A stretch of DNA of 64,000 nt from NCBI RefSeq assembly GCF_013114825.1, contig NZ_JAAVLX010000007.1, positions 310,001-374,000 on the forward strand. Direction: 5' to 3'. Shown piece by piece: positions 25,710-33,658 of this stretch. Source of the stretch: Bradyrhizobium australiense (GTDB lineage: Bacteria > Pseudomonadota > Alphaproteobacteria > Rhizobiales > Xanthobacteraceae). The notes beneath the pieces were generated by a model. The model was not told where the DNA came from and did not search any database. It saw only the letters and a program-made list of their open reading frames with translations. Numbering within the stretch: the first letter of the stretch is position 1; the number at the start of each line of letters is the position of its first letter. A program made the position numbers and the translations under genes.

Positions 25710-25784
25710 CCGCGGTTGGATTGCGGCGCGTCGCAATTGTACAAACATGACATCGACGGAACTTCTCGGGGCGCCACAAACGAT

Positions 25785-25991
25785 ATGTCCGCAACAACAG
25801 GAGACAAGTTCGGAAACGACCGGGCGCAAGCCGGCAATCCCGCTTCTGCCGCCAGATCGCTTGCCATCAGTGGCAATCGGATCGACAGCCGCGAACTGTT
25901 TGCCACCGAGCGTGAAATCATCATCGCGCATGGCGAGGAGCATTATCGCCTGCGGCTGACGTCGCAGAACAAGCTGATCCTGACCAAGTGA
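25785..25991 (+). CDS. hemP: Haemin uptake protein HemP
   Basis: This 68-residue gene lies inside a longer open frame and ends at the TGA just before hmuT. The C-terminal half has the HemP signature: IDSRELFATEREIIIAHG, then HYRLRLTSQNKLILTK. HemP/HmuP proteins are small regulators or accessory factors of haem uptake; the rhizobial homologue HmuP activates hmuR transcription. I chose the ATG at 25785, which gives a length usual for the family. It is divergent from hmuR and 19 bp before hmuT, so probably leads the hmuTUV operon. Its role as an activator is inferred from the family. Confidence 0.85.
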   Translation: MSATTGDKFGNDRAQAGNPASAARSLAISGNRIDSRELFATEREIIIAHGEEHYRLRLTSQNKLILTK

Positions 25992-26010
25992 CCGATCAGG
26001 TGAACAGGCA

Positions 26011-26964
26011 ATGACAGTTTGTCGCACGCTCGTAGTGTCGGCTGCCGTGGGCTGCTTCCTGCTCGGCAACGTCGCGCTCGCTGCAGGCATTACGGTGCAT
26101 GACGCGCGTAACCGCGACGTCACGATCACAGACCCCGCGCGGATCGTCTCGATCGGCGGCGCGATCACGGAAATTCTCTATGCGCTCGGTTTCGAGGACC
26201 GCCTCGTTGGCGTCGACTCGACCAGCCTCTATCCGGCCGCGGCGCTGCGCGACAAGCCGAATGTCGGCTACATGCGCCAACTTTCGGCCGAGGGCGTGCT
26301 CGGGCTCAACCCCTCGCTGGTGCTCGCGGCGCAAGGGTCCGGACCTAAGGAAACCATGGACGTGCTGGAAGCCGCCAAGGTGCCGCTGGTGCTGGTGCCC
26401 GAAACATTTTCGGAAGCAGGCCTGCTCGACAAGATCAGGTTGGTCGGGCATGCCATGGGCGCGGACAAGCGCGGCGAATGCCTGACCGCTGCGGTGTCGG
26501 ACGATCTGGCGCAACTGCGCGAGCTGCGCGCCAAGGTCACGAAGCCGCTGCGCGTGATGTTCGTGATGTCGCTGCTGAACGGCCGGGCGATGGCCGCCGG
26601 AAAGAACACCGCGGCGAACGAGATCATTGCGCTTGCCGGCGGCGTCAACGCCATCGACGGCTACGAAGGCTACAAGATCATCAACGACGAGGCGATTGTC
26701 GCCGCAAAGCCCGATGTGGTGCTCTCGATCCAGCGCAGCAAGGATTCGCTGGATGCGGAGACGGTATATCTTCACCCAGCCTTTGCCCTGACCCCTGTCG
26801 CAGCCAACAAGACCTTCGTCTCCATGGAAGGTCTCTATCTGCTCGGCTTCGGGCCACGCACGGCGGCCGCCGCCCGCGATCTCTCGATCAAGCTTTATCC
26901 GGCGCTGGCACCGCAGGCCGAGAAATTCAAGCCTGCGGCACTCACCGCCGATTGCCGGACATGA
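26011..26964 (+). CDS. hmuT: Haem ABC transporter periplasmic binding protein
   Basis: The 317-residue protein has a signal peptide (about 1-24) and a class III binding-protein fold with RIVSIGGAITEILYALG at the start, typical of HmuT/HutB. LVLAAQGSGPKETMDVLE, GRAMAAGKNTAANEIIALAGG and the C-terminal FGPRTAAAARDL segments also fit. It carries haem from HmuR to the HmuUV permease. The ATG of hmuU overlaps its stop by four bases (ATGA at 26961), so translation is coupled. Confidence 0.92.
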   Translation: MTVCRTLVVSAAVGCFLLGNVALAAGITVHDARNRDVTITDPARIVSIGGAITEILYALGFEDRLVGVDSTSLYPAAALRDKPNVGYMRQLSAEGVLGLNPSLVLAAQGSGPKETMDVLEAAKVPLVLVPETFSEAGLLDKIRLVGHAMGADKRGECLTAAVSDDLAQLRELRAKVTKPLRVMFVMSLLNGRAMAAGKNTAANEIIALAGGVNAIDGYEGYKIINDEAIVAAKPDVVLSIQRSKDSLDAETVYLHPAFALTPVAANKTFVSMEGLYLLGFGPRTAAAARDLSIKLYPALAPQAEKFKPAALTADCRT

Positions 26965-28052
26965 CCGTCCTGACCGATGGCAGCGCCAAGCGCCGCAGCG
27001 GATACGCGTTGCGCCCTCCCGCCTCGCTGACCCTCATCTGCCTGTTCGCGGCGCTGGCCGGCGCTGCGCTGATCGCATTGACGGTGGGCGCCGCCGGAAT
27101 TCCGCTGGCACGGCTGCCGGCCGCGCTCGGCCTGTCGGGCGACGCCGCGGCCGGTCCTAGCCTCGCGCGCGACCAGCTTGTGCTGTGGTCGATCCGTATT
27201 CCGCGGATCGGCGCGGCGGCGATGGTCGGCGCACTGCTCGCGGCATCGGGCGCCATCATGCAGGGGCTGTTTCGCAATCCACTCGCCGACCCCGCACTGG
27301 TGGGCGTTTCCTCCGGCGGCGCGCTGGCGGCAGCGGCTGCTATTGTCTTCACCGACAGCCAGATCGGCCAGAACCTCCGCTTCATGCAGCATCAATTGCT
27401 GCCGATCGCGGCCTTCCTCGGTTCGCTGGCGACCACCGTCATCCTTTATTCGATCGCGAGCCGCTCGGGGCGAACATCAATCGCGATTTTCCTGCTGGCC
27501 GGCATTGCCATCGCCGCAATCGCCAATGCCGGTATCGGGCTCCTCGTGTTCATCGCCGACGATCGCCAGTTGCGCGACATCACGTTTTGGATGCTGGGGT
27601 CGCTGAGCGGCGCGACCTGGCCCAAGCTCGCCACGCTGGCGCCGGTGCTCGCGATCGCTGCGATCGCCTGCCTCTCGATCGCGCGTGGGCTCGACGTGCT
27701 GGTGCTCGGCGAGGCCGAGGCGTTCCATAGCGGCGTCGATGTCGAACGCTTAAAGCGGATTTCGATCGTGCTGGTGTCGGCGATGACGGGCGTGGCGGTC
27801 TCGGTCTGTGGCGTCGTCGGCTTTATCGGCATCGTGGTGCCGCATTTGCTACGGCTGGTGATCGGGCCGGCGCACCGGTTGCTGCTGCCCGCTTCCATGC
27901 TGCTGGGCGCGGTGCTGCTGGTGGGTGCCGATACGCTGGCCCGCACCATCGTGGCGCCCGCGGAAATGCCGATCGGTATCCTGACCGCGGCGATCGGCGC
28001 GCCGTTCTTCTTAGGCATGCTGTTGCGCCAGCGCGGGCTCGTTTCGCAATGA
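26961..28052 (+). CDS. hmuU: Haem ABC transporter permease
   Basis: The 363-residue permease is of the FecCD/BtuC type with about ten membrane segments. It shows the family signature GAIMQGLFRNPLADPALVGVSSG near 95 and VPHLLRLVIGPAHR near 295. With HmuV it imports haem across the inner membrane. Start (26961) and stop (28052) overlap hmuT and hmuV by four bases each (ATGA). The N-terminal extension before the first helix is a little longer than average. Confidence 0.93.
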   Translation: MTVLTDGSAKRRSGYALRPPASLTLICLFAALAGAALIALTVGAAGIPLARLPAALGLSGDAAAGPSLARDQLVLWSIRIPRIGAAAMVGALLAASGAIMQGLFRNPLADPALVGVSSGGALAAAAAIVFTDSQIGQNLRFMQHQLLPIAAFLGSLATTVILYSIASRSGRTSIAIFLLAGIAIAAIANAGIGLLVFIADDRQLRDITFWMLGSLSGATWPKLATLAPVLAIAAIACLSIARGLDVLVLGEAEAFHSGVDVERLKRISIVLVSAMTGVAVSVCGVVGFIGIVVPHLLRLVIGPAHRLLLPASMLLGAVLLVGADTLARTIVAPAEMPIGILTAAIGAPFFLGMLLRQRGLVSQ

Positions 28053-28855
28053 CTGCCATTCTCGAAGCGCAGTCGGTCTCGATGGTCGTTGGCGGCGCCA
28101 CGCTGGTCGACGGCATTGATCTGCGTGTCGCCCCCAGCGAAATGGTCGCGATCGTCGGCCCCAACGGCGCCGGCAAATCGACGCTGCTGCGCATATTGTC
28201 CGGTGATCTCCGCCCGACGCGCGGCCAGATCAAACTGAAGCAGCGCAACATTCGCACCTATCCGCCGCGCCAACTCGCGTTTCACCGGGCGATGCTGTCG
28301 CAGCATGTCAACGTCACCTTCCCCTTCACGGTCGAAGAAATCGTCCATATGGGTGCGGGCGATGCCGGCCGCGCCGCCGCGCAGCGGCTGGTCGATGCGG
28401 CACTCGGCGAGGTCGATCTGGCGCATTTCAGTCACCGGCAACTGCCGACGCTTTCGGGCGGCGAACAGCAGCGCGCGCATTTCGCCCGCGTGCTGGTGCA
28501 GCTCGCCTGCGGCGAGGCGCAGCATGGGCCGGGCCTCTTGCTGCTGGACGAGCCGACCTCGAGCCTCGACATGCGCCACCAGATCGACCTTGTAGAAACG
28601 GCGAAGCGGCGCGGGCAGAACGGCACGGCTGTCATCGCCGTGCTGCACGACCTCAATCTCGCCATGCGGTTCGCCGACCGCATCGTGCTCTTGCATCGCG
28701 GCCGGCTCGCCGTCGATGGCGGCCGCAGCGAGGCGATCACGGCCGAGACCATCCGCCGGATTTTTGAGGTAGATGTGAAGATCGACTACACCGATCAGGG
28801 AGTCCCGTTCCTGTTGCCGCAAACCATGCGGCCCGCCGGCGCGCCCACGGCATAA
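28049..28855 (+). CDS. hmuV: Haem ABC transporter ATP-binding protein
   Basis: The 268-residue ATPase has Walker A GPNGAGKST (near 36), the signature LSGGEQQR (near 135), Walker B LLLLDEPTSSLD (near 165) and the switch His in VLHDLNLA. Arg in RQLAFHRAML and related helical-domain residues fit the FecE/HmuV group. It powers HmuU. The ATG overlaps hmuU's stop. The next gene starts 109 bp later under its own Pho-type control, so hmuV ends the operon; no intrinsic terminator was seen. Confidence 0.93.
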   Translation: MTAILEAQSVSMVVGGATLVDGIDLRVAPSEMVAIVGPNGAGKSTLLRILSGDLRPTRGQIKLKQRNIRTYPPRQLAFHRAMLSQHVNVTFPFTVEEIVHMGAGDAGRAAAQRLVDAALGEVDLAHFSHRQLPTLSGGEQQRAHFARVLVQLACGEAQHGPGLLLLDEPTSSLDMRHQIDLVETAKRRGQNGTAVIAVLHDLNLAMRFADRIVLLHRGRLAVDGGRSEAITAETIRRIFEVDVKIDYTDQGVPFLLPQTMRPAGAPTA

Positions 28856-28898
28856 CGCCGCAACTATTATCCAACGGCGTTACATGTTCTTCACGGAA

Positions 28899-28916
28899 CT
28901 GTCAGCTAACTGTAAC
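28899..28916 (+). promoter_or_regulatory. Putative Pho box upstream of the esterase-like gene
   Basis: CTGTCAGCTAACTGTAAC consists of two CTGT(C/A)A-type repeats whose starts are 11 bases apart, the spacing of the PhoB box (two CTGTCAT repeats). It ends 47 bases before the ATG of the esterase/phytase-like gene. Phosphate-starvation control of a secreted phosphoesterase-like protein would make sense. Confidence 0.6.
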
Positions 28917-28963
28917 AGCCGCTGCGCAAGACACTCCGCATCATCATCTACAGGAGATCCGCC

Positions 28964-30316
28964 ATGCGCGTGTCATTGCTCTGCGCCGTCGCGTCCATGT
29001 TTCTGGCCGGCGCTGCCTTCGCCCAAGGTGAAGGCGAGTTTCCCGCCACACTGAAGGGTCACGCCGTGCTGCCGGCGCAGACCTTCATCGACGCGCCCGC
29101 TGATGCGCCTGACGATCTCAAAACATCGGGCAAATACACCACCGGCCGCCGCGTCGACGCTGTGGGCACCGTGATGGGCAAATCCTACGAACGGCCGACC
29201 GGCGTGTCGCTGCCGTTCAAGGGCCAGCCGCTGCAGGGCCATTCCGGCATCAAGGTGATGCCGGACGGTTCGTTCTGGGTTCTCACCGACAACGGCATGG
29301 GCTCGCGTTACAACTCGGCCGATTCGATGCTCTACCTCAACCGGCACAAGATCGACTGGGCGAGCGGCAAGATCGAGCGGCAGGAAACGCTGTTCCTGCA
29401 CGATCCCGACAAAAAAGTGCCGTTCCGCATCCTGCATGAGGACACCGCAAAACGCTATCTCACCGGCGCCGACTTCGACACCGAAGGCTTTCAGATCATC
29501 GGCGACACCTTCTGGATCGGCGACGAGTTCGGGCCCTATGTGCTGAAGGCCGACAGGATGGGCAAGATCCTGGCCGTGTTCGAAACCACCGCCGACGGCA
29601 AGCCGGTGCGCTCGCCCGATCATTGGTCGGTGCAGTCGCCGGCAGCGCCGGGCGCGACCTACACCACGGTCAATCTGCGCCGCTCCAAGGGATATGAAGG
29701 ATTTGCCGCCTCGAAGGACGGCAAATTCCTCTACGGCCTGCTCGAGGGCCCGCTGTGGGACGCCGAGAAGAAGGATTTTGAAAAGGTTGACGGCAAGGAA
29801 GCCTCGCGGATTCTCGAATTCGACGTTGCCGCGGAGAAGTTTACCGGCCGTTACTGGCAATATGTGTTCGAGCAGAACGGCAACGCCATCGGTGACTTCA
29901 ATATGATCGACGCCACTAGCGGCCTGATCATTGAGCGCGACAATAGCGAAGGCACCGCGGACAAGGCCTGTCCGGCCGGCCAGCGCGGCGAGAACTGTTT
30001 TGCGGACCTCGCAAAATTCAAGCGCGTCTACAAGGTCGAACTCTCCGACGCCAATGTCGGCAAGCCGGTGCGCAAGATCGCCTATATCGACCTGATGAAG
30101 ATCAAGGATCCCGACAACAAGGCGCGCAAGCCGCTCAACGACGGCGTGCTGACCTTTCCGTTCTTCACCATCGAGAACGTCGACCGCGTCGATGAAGCGC
30201 ATATCGTCGTCGGCAACGACAACAATTTGCCGTTCTCGTCGAGCCGCGATCCCAACAAGGCTGACGACAACGAGTTCGTGCTGCTGGAGGTGGCCGAGTT
30301 TCTGAAGGCGAAGTAG
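28964..30316 (+). CDS. Esterase-like activity of phytase family protein (secreted)
   Basis: The 450-residue protein has a signal peptide (about 1-20, cleaved near AFA-QGEGE) and the 'esterase-like activity of phytase' beta-propeller-type domain. It shows GHSGIKVMPDGSFWVLTDNGMGSRYNSAD near 95, TGADFDTEGFQIIGDTFWIGDEFGPYVL near 165 and GYEGFAASKDGKFLYGLLEGPL near 245. Related proteins hydrolyse phosphate or carboxyl esters in the periplasm or outside the cell. A GGAG seven bases before the ATG supports the start. The Pho-box-like element upstream suggests induction by low phosphate. It is a single-gene unit followed by a repeat. Confidence 0.87.
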   Translation: MRVSLLCAVASMFLAGAAFAQGEGEFPATLKGHAVLPAQTFIDAPADAPDDLKTSGKYTTGRRVDAVGTVMGKSYERPTGVSLPFKGQPLQGHSGIKVMPDGSFWVLTDNGMGSRYNSADSMLYLNRHKIDWASGKIERQETLFLHDPDKKVPFRILHEDTAKRYLTGADFDTEGFQIIGDTFWIGDEFGPYVLKADRMGKILAVFETTADGKPVRSPDHWSVQSPAAPGATYTTVNLRRSKGYEGFAASKDGKFLYGLLEGPLWDAEKKDFEKVDGKEASRILEFDVAAEKFTGRYWQYVFEQNGNAIGDFNMIDATSGLIIERDNSEGTADKACPAGQRGENCFADLAKFKRVYKVELSDANVGKPVRKIAYIDLMKIKDPDNKARKPLNDGVLTFPFFTIENVDRVDEAHIVVGNDNNLPFSSSRDPNKADDNEFVLLEVAEFLKAK

Positions 30317-30320
30317 GTCA

Positions 30321-30455
30321 TCTCCCTCTCCCGCCTTTCGCGGGGAGAGGGTCTGGGTGAGGGCTGCTTCCGCGTAATCACTGCCTTTTCCCGTTCTTGG
30401 AGATAGCCCCTCACCCCCTGCCCTCTCCCCGTAAGAACGGGGAGAGGGAGAAGAG
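30321..30455. repeat. Intergenic inverted repeat, 'CCCTCTCCC' family
   Basis: CTCCCTCTCCCGCC...GCGGGGAGAGGG at the left and CCTCTCCCCGTAAGAACGGGGAGAGGGAG at the right make two hairpins separated by a short core. The pattern TCTGGGTGAGGG/CCCCTCACCCCC completes the inverted arrangement. This is a very common repeat type in Bradyrhizobium-like genomes, here between converging genes. Confidence 0.6.
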
Positions 30456-30485
30456 ACCCGCGAAGAGCGAGGATTGAGGGAGAAA

Positions 30486-31349
30486 TCAGCGCTGCCGCAT
30501 CACCGTCTCGCGCCGCCCGATCGCATCGGATCGTGACATCCACTCCGGCAGCGGCGCACCATCGCGATGCCGTCCGCCGGCGCAAGCTGCGGCCCAGGCG
30601 GCCACGGCGCCGAGCAGGATGGCGGTCGCGACCGAGAAGGCCAGAATGATGCTGCTTCGCCGTGATTTCGTAATTGCGCTCTTGGCGCTGGCGACGACGC
30701 TATCGACCCGCCGCTCGGCGTCGGCTGCGGAAAGGCCCGTGAGCGTCCCGACTTGCTGAATCAGATAGGTGCGGTCGTCTGCGCTGAGGCCGCTGTGGCT
30801 CGACGTGGTGAGCAGGATGCGCCCGGCTTCGGCCCGCTCCGCGCTAATATCGACATTTGCTGCGCGGCGGCCGGCGCGAAACAGCCGGTCCAGCTCATAG
30901 CTCAACAGTGGCTCCGCCGTACTGGCCTGCGCAGAACTGCGCATCGAGGGCGTCCGGCTGATCGTGGCCACGCTGACCAGGGCGGCGAGCAGCACTCCCA
31001 GGATAACGGCGAGCGACCAGACGCCCAGACCATGGACGCCGTCTGCCCGTTCGGTGTCCTCCACGGCTGCCGCACCGGTCGCGGTGCGAACGCGGCCGGC
31101 GACATAGCCGCCAAGGCCGAAGCTCACGATGGCCTGCAGGATGAGGTAGATACCCGACAGGATCGCAAGCGCCGCGGACGCATCGCGCCAGGTCGGCGCG
31201 GTCGATGTTACGCCGAGACCAATCGTGGCGCCAAACGTCAGCAGCACGGACGATAGCGCCGTCGCCGCAAACGCGCCGAGCACGATTGGCGACCACTGCA
31301 GGAGACGCGGCGCGATATCGCTACGCACCGCGGGAGAGACGTTTTCCAT
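30486..31349 (-). CDS. Hypothetical membrane protein, PhnA-like annotation group
   Basis: The 287-residue protein has about four membrane segments: near 20-45, 60-85 and 110-135, then one near 235-260, with a soluble loop in the middle. The hydrophobic half includes GATIGLGVTS and FGLGGYVAGRVR, a glycine-rich pattern seen in rhizobial membrane proteins labelled 'PhnA-like', though no PhnA zinc motif is present. I prefer the ATG at 31349 because GGAGGGG lies just upstream; an ATG at 31361 lacks such a site. The 24-codon peptide gene ends 15 bp upstream on the same strand, so both may be one transcript. Function unknown. Confidence 0.68.
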   Translation of the reverse strand: MENVSPAVRSDIAPRLLQWSPIVLGAFAATALSSVLLTFGATIGLGVTSTAPTWRDASAALAILSGIYLILQAIVSFGLGGYVAGRVRTATGAAAVEDTERADGVHGLGVWSLAVILGVLLAALVSVATISRTPSMRSSAQASTAEPLLSYELDRLFRAGRRAANVDISAERAEAGRILLTTSSHSGLSADDRTYLIQQVGTLTGLSAADAERRVDSVVASAKSAITKSRRSSIILAFSVATAILLGAVAAWAAACAGGRHRDGAPLPEWMSRSDAIGRRETVMRQR

Positions 31350-31364
31350 CGACCCCTCCATGCG

Positions 31365-31439
31365 CTAGCGAAGGCCGAAGAAGGACAGGATCGCCAGGAT
31401 CACGACGATGAGGCCGACGAGATAGATGAGACCATGCAT
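31365..31439 (-). CDS. 24-residue single-span membrane peptide
   Basis: The gene encodes 24 residues beginning MHGLIYLVGLIVVILAILSF and ending FGLR, a single hydrophobic helix with a short Arg end. A strong GGAGGAAAC lies immediately upstream of the ATG at 31439, far better than chance. Similar tiny peptides with an L-I-Y-x-x-G-L start and FFGLR end are, as I recall, annotated in Bradyrhizobium genomes. It precedes the multi-span membrane protein at 30486-31349 by 15 bp on the same strand, suggesting co-expression and perhaps interaction in the membrane. A second ATG at 31435 is out of frame. Confidence 0.7.
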   Translation of the reverse strand: MHGLIYLVGLIVVILAILSFFGLR

Positions 31440-31647
31440 GGTTTCCTCCATGTGCCCCGCCGCCATTTCTCAACCGACAATCGGTCGGCATTGGCAAAGT
31501 TCCTCCCGTTGACAGGAAAAAGATGCAATCGACGCGGCGCAGCAGAGATCCTTTGCTCGCTGAAAGCGCAATGCCCACCCGTCGACACTTTGCCCGCCGC
31601 GCTCGCCTCCCCATATTCGGTGCAAACCCAAAGCACTGGAAGCAAGG

Positions 31648-32217
31648 TTGACCGGACAGCTCGCACTATTTCCCGAAGATCGGCCCGGTGGCCTGCAATA
31701 CGCGGCCGAATTCATCTCGCCCGTGCTTGAGCACGAGCTCATTGGACAGGTCTCGGCGTTACCGCTGCAGCCGTTCCAGTTCGGCGCGTTTGAAGGCAAG
31801 CGCCGGGTGGCGTCGTTCGGGCTCCGCTACGATTACACGCTGCAGCGATTGCGGCCGGCGGAGCCGATTCCGCGATGGCTCGATCCACTGATCGAAAAGG
31901 TGGAGGCATATGGCGGGCCGTCGACGCAAATCGCGCAGGTTCTCTGCACCGAATACGAAGTCGGCGTCGGAATCGGCTGGCACCGGGACAAGCCGCACTT
32001 TGACCGGATTTTCGGCCTCTCGCTGGGATCGCCGTGCAAGTTCCGCTTCCGGCGCGAGGTCGGCGAAAAATGGCAGCGCTATACGCTCAAGACCGCACCG
32101 CGCTCGCTTTATATGATGTCGGGCGAATCCCGACGGATTTGGGAACACAGCATTCCCGCCGTTGAGGCGCCGCGTTACTCGATCACCTTCCGTACGATGG
32201 CTGACAGAAAGAGCTAG
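31648..32217 (+). CDS. alkB: AlkB-like 2-oxoglutarate/Fe(II)-dependent dioxygenase
   Basis: The 189-residue protein has the AlkB fold with the Fe ligands HxD in GIGWHRDKPHF (near 110) and His in WEHSIPAV (near 165). The 2-oxoglutarate-binding Arg pair lies in the RYSITFRT end. It shows LCTEYEVGVGIG and LYMMSGESRRIWEHS, close to rhizobial AlkB-type proteins. AlkB enzymes remove alkyl groups from DNA, RNA or proteins. The start codon is TTG at 31648, with GGAAG six bases upstream; no ATG in frame gives a full-length protein. A DUF763 gene follows 56 bp later on the same strand, so the two may form a small operon. Confidence 0.87.
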   Translation: MTGQLALFPEDRPGGLQYAAEFISPVLEHELIGQVSALPLQPFQFGAFEGKRRVASFGLRYDYTLQRLRPAEPIPRWLDPLIEKVEAYGGPSTQIAQVLCTEYEVGVGIGWHRDKPHFDRIFGLSLGSPCKFRFRREVGEKWQRYTLKTAPRSLYMMSGESRRIWEHSIPAVEAPRYSITFRTMADRKS

Positions 32218-32273
32218 CGGCGCCGGTTTTCAGCTCTGCTAGACTGGAATTCCGTTCAGAATCGCAGGAGCCA

Positions 32274-33512
32274 ATGGCAAGACGTACCGGCAGTGCCGAC
32301 TTACCCCTGCATGGCGGGCGCGTACCCGCCTGGCTCGGGGTACGCATGTCCTCGCTCGGCGCGATCATCACCGAGGCGATCGTGCATCATTACGGCCGCG
32401 ACGAATTCCTAAGGCGGCTGTCGCATCCGTTCTGGTTTCAGTCGTTCGGCGCCGTGATGGGAATGGACTGGCATTCGTCCGGCATCACCACCAGCGTCAT
32501 CGGCGCGCTGAAGCGCGGGCTCAAGCCACTGGAGACTGAGCTTGGCATTCACGTCTGCGGCGGCCGCGGCCAGCACTCGCGAAAGACGCCCGACGAGCTT
32601 CGCCTCCTCGGCGAACGCACCGGCTTCGACGCGCCCCAATTGGTCCGCGCCAGCCGTCTCGTTGCCAAGGTCGACAGCGCCGCCGTGCAGGACGGTTTTG
32701 ATCTCTATCTTCACGGCTTTTTCGTTACCGATGACGGTAAATGGACCGTCGTGCAGCAGGGCATGAACGGCGATAAGCGGCAGGCGCGGCGTTATCACTG
32801 GCACTCCGAACAGCTCGCCAGTTTTGTCGACGAACCGCATAGCGCGATCGACGGCCCGGCGCAGGGCGAGATCGTCAACCTCACCGATCACCGCGCCGGG
32901 CGGTCGCGCACGGCGCAGCTGGAACTGCTGAGCGAGCTGGGGCCGGATCGCATCGTCAATGAACTGGCGGTCATCGAGCGGAAGGAGCCGGCCCAAGCCT
33001 TGTTGCCGCATCTGGTGATGCCGGCGCATCACGATGTCAGATCGAGCGATGTGTTCAGCCGGCGCCTGCACGGCACGCTCGCGGCCGCCGCCGAACGCGG
33101 GCCGGTCGATTTTCCGGAATTGCTGCTGACGCCTGGCGTCGGCCTGCGAACGGTGCGTTCACTGGCGATGGTCGCGGAAGTCGTCCACGGCGCGCCGTAC
33201 CGGTTCAGCGACCCGGCGCGCTTCTCGCTGGCACATGGCGGCAAGGACCGCCATCCCTATCCCGTCCCGATCAAGGTCTATGACGAGACCATTCGCGTGC
33301 TGAAATCGGCGGTGCAGAATGCAAAACTCGGACGCGACGAGGAAATGCAGGCGTTGAAGCGGCTCGATGACCAGTCGCGCCGGCTCGAAGGTTCTGCGGA
33401 GGGGCCGTCGCTCGGCACGTTCATCGCCGGTGAACGCGCGGCTTCGCCGGGTCTCGACGGCCGCTCGGTATTTGGATGGGAAGCGGAGCTGAAGGCTGGC
33501 GAGGCCAAGTAG
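32274..33512 (+). CDS. DUF763 domain protein with a helix-hairpin-helix motif
   Basis: The 412-residue protein covers the DUF763 family: LPLHGGRVPAWLGVRM near the start, HPFWFQSFGAVMGMDWHSSG near 50, HVCGGRGQHSRKTP near 92 and VVQQGMNGDKRQARRYHW near 160. The family is common in archaea and scattered in bacteria, function unknown. Near residues 285-300, LLLTPGVGLRTVRSLAMVA resembles a helix-hairpin-helix motif of DNA-binding repair proteins. GGAG precedes the ATG at 32274. The AlkB-like gene lies directly upstream. A role in nucleic-acid metabolism is an inference from motif and context. Confidence 0.82.
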   Translation: MARRTGSADLPLHGGRVPAWLGVRMSSLGAIITEAIVHHYGRDEFLRRLSHPFWFQSFGAVMGMDWHSSGITTSVIGALKRGLKPLETELGIHVCGGRGQHSRKTPDELRLLGERTGFDAPQLVRASRLVAKVDSAAVQDGFDLYLHGFFVTDDGKWTVVQQGMNGDKRQARRYHWHSEQLASFVDEPHSAIDGPAQGEIVNLTDHRAGRSRTAQLELLSELGPDRIVNELAVIERKEPAQALLPHLVMPAHHDVRSSDVFSRRLHGTLAAAAERGPVDFPELLLTPGVGLRTVRSLAMVAEVVHGAPYRFSDPARFSLAHGGKDRHPYPVPIKVYDETIRVLKSAVQNAKLGRDEEMQALKRLDDQSRRLEGSAEGPSLGTFIAGERAASPGLDGRSVFGWEAELKAGEAK

Positions 33513-33530
33513 ATCGCCTTCCAGTTCAGC

Positions 33531-33633
33531 CGTCATCGCCCGCGAAGGCGGGCGATCCAGTACGCCGCGGCGCTATCGTGCATACATTCTGACGCCGCGG
33601 GTTACTGGATGCCCGCCTTCGCGGGGCATGACG
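33531..33633. repeat. Intergenic inverted repeat, 'GATCCAGTA...TACTGGAT' family, copy 3
   Basis: CGTCATCGCCCGCGAAGGCG, GGGCGATCCAGTACGCCGCGG, then CGCGGGTTACTGGATGCCCG and CTTCGCGGGGCATGACG: the two halves are reverse complements apart from a short core. This is the cleanest copy in the window; others are at 11048-11183 and 13352-13474. It lies between the converging DUF763 and MuiA-family genes. Confidence 0.7.
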
Positions 33634-33658
33634 AGAAAATGCGAGCTACTTTCTAACC

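Noticed and set aside
27446..28822. Minus-strand open frame of 458 codons
   Set aside because: It covers hmuU and hmuV in antisense; both of those have clear motifs and coupled starts.
28973..30202. Minus-strand open frame of 409 codons
   Set aside because: It is antisense to the esterase-like gene, which has a signal peptide, ribosome site and recognisable domain.
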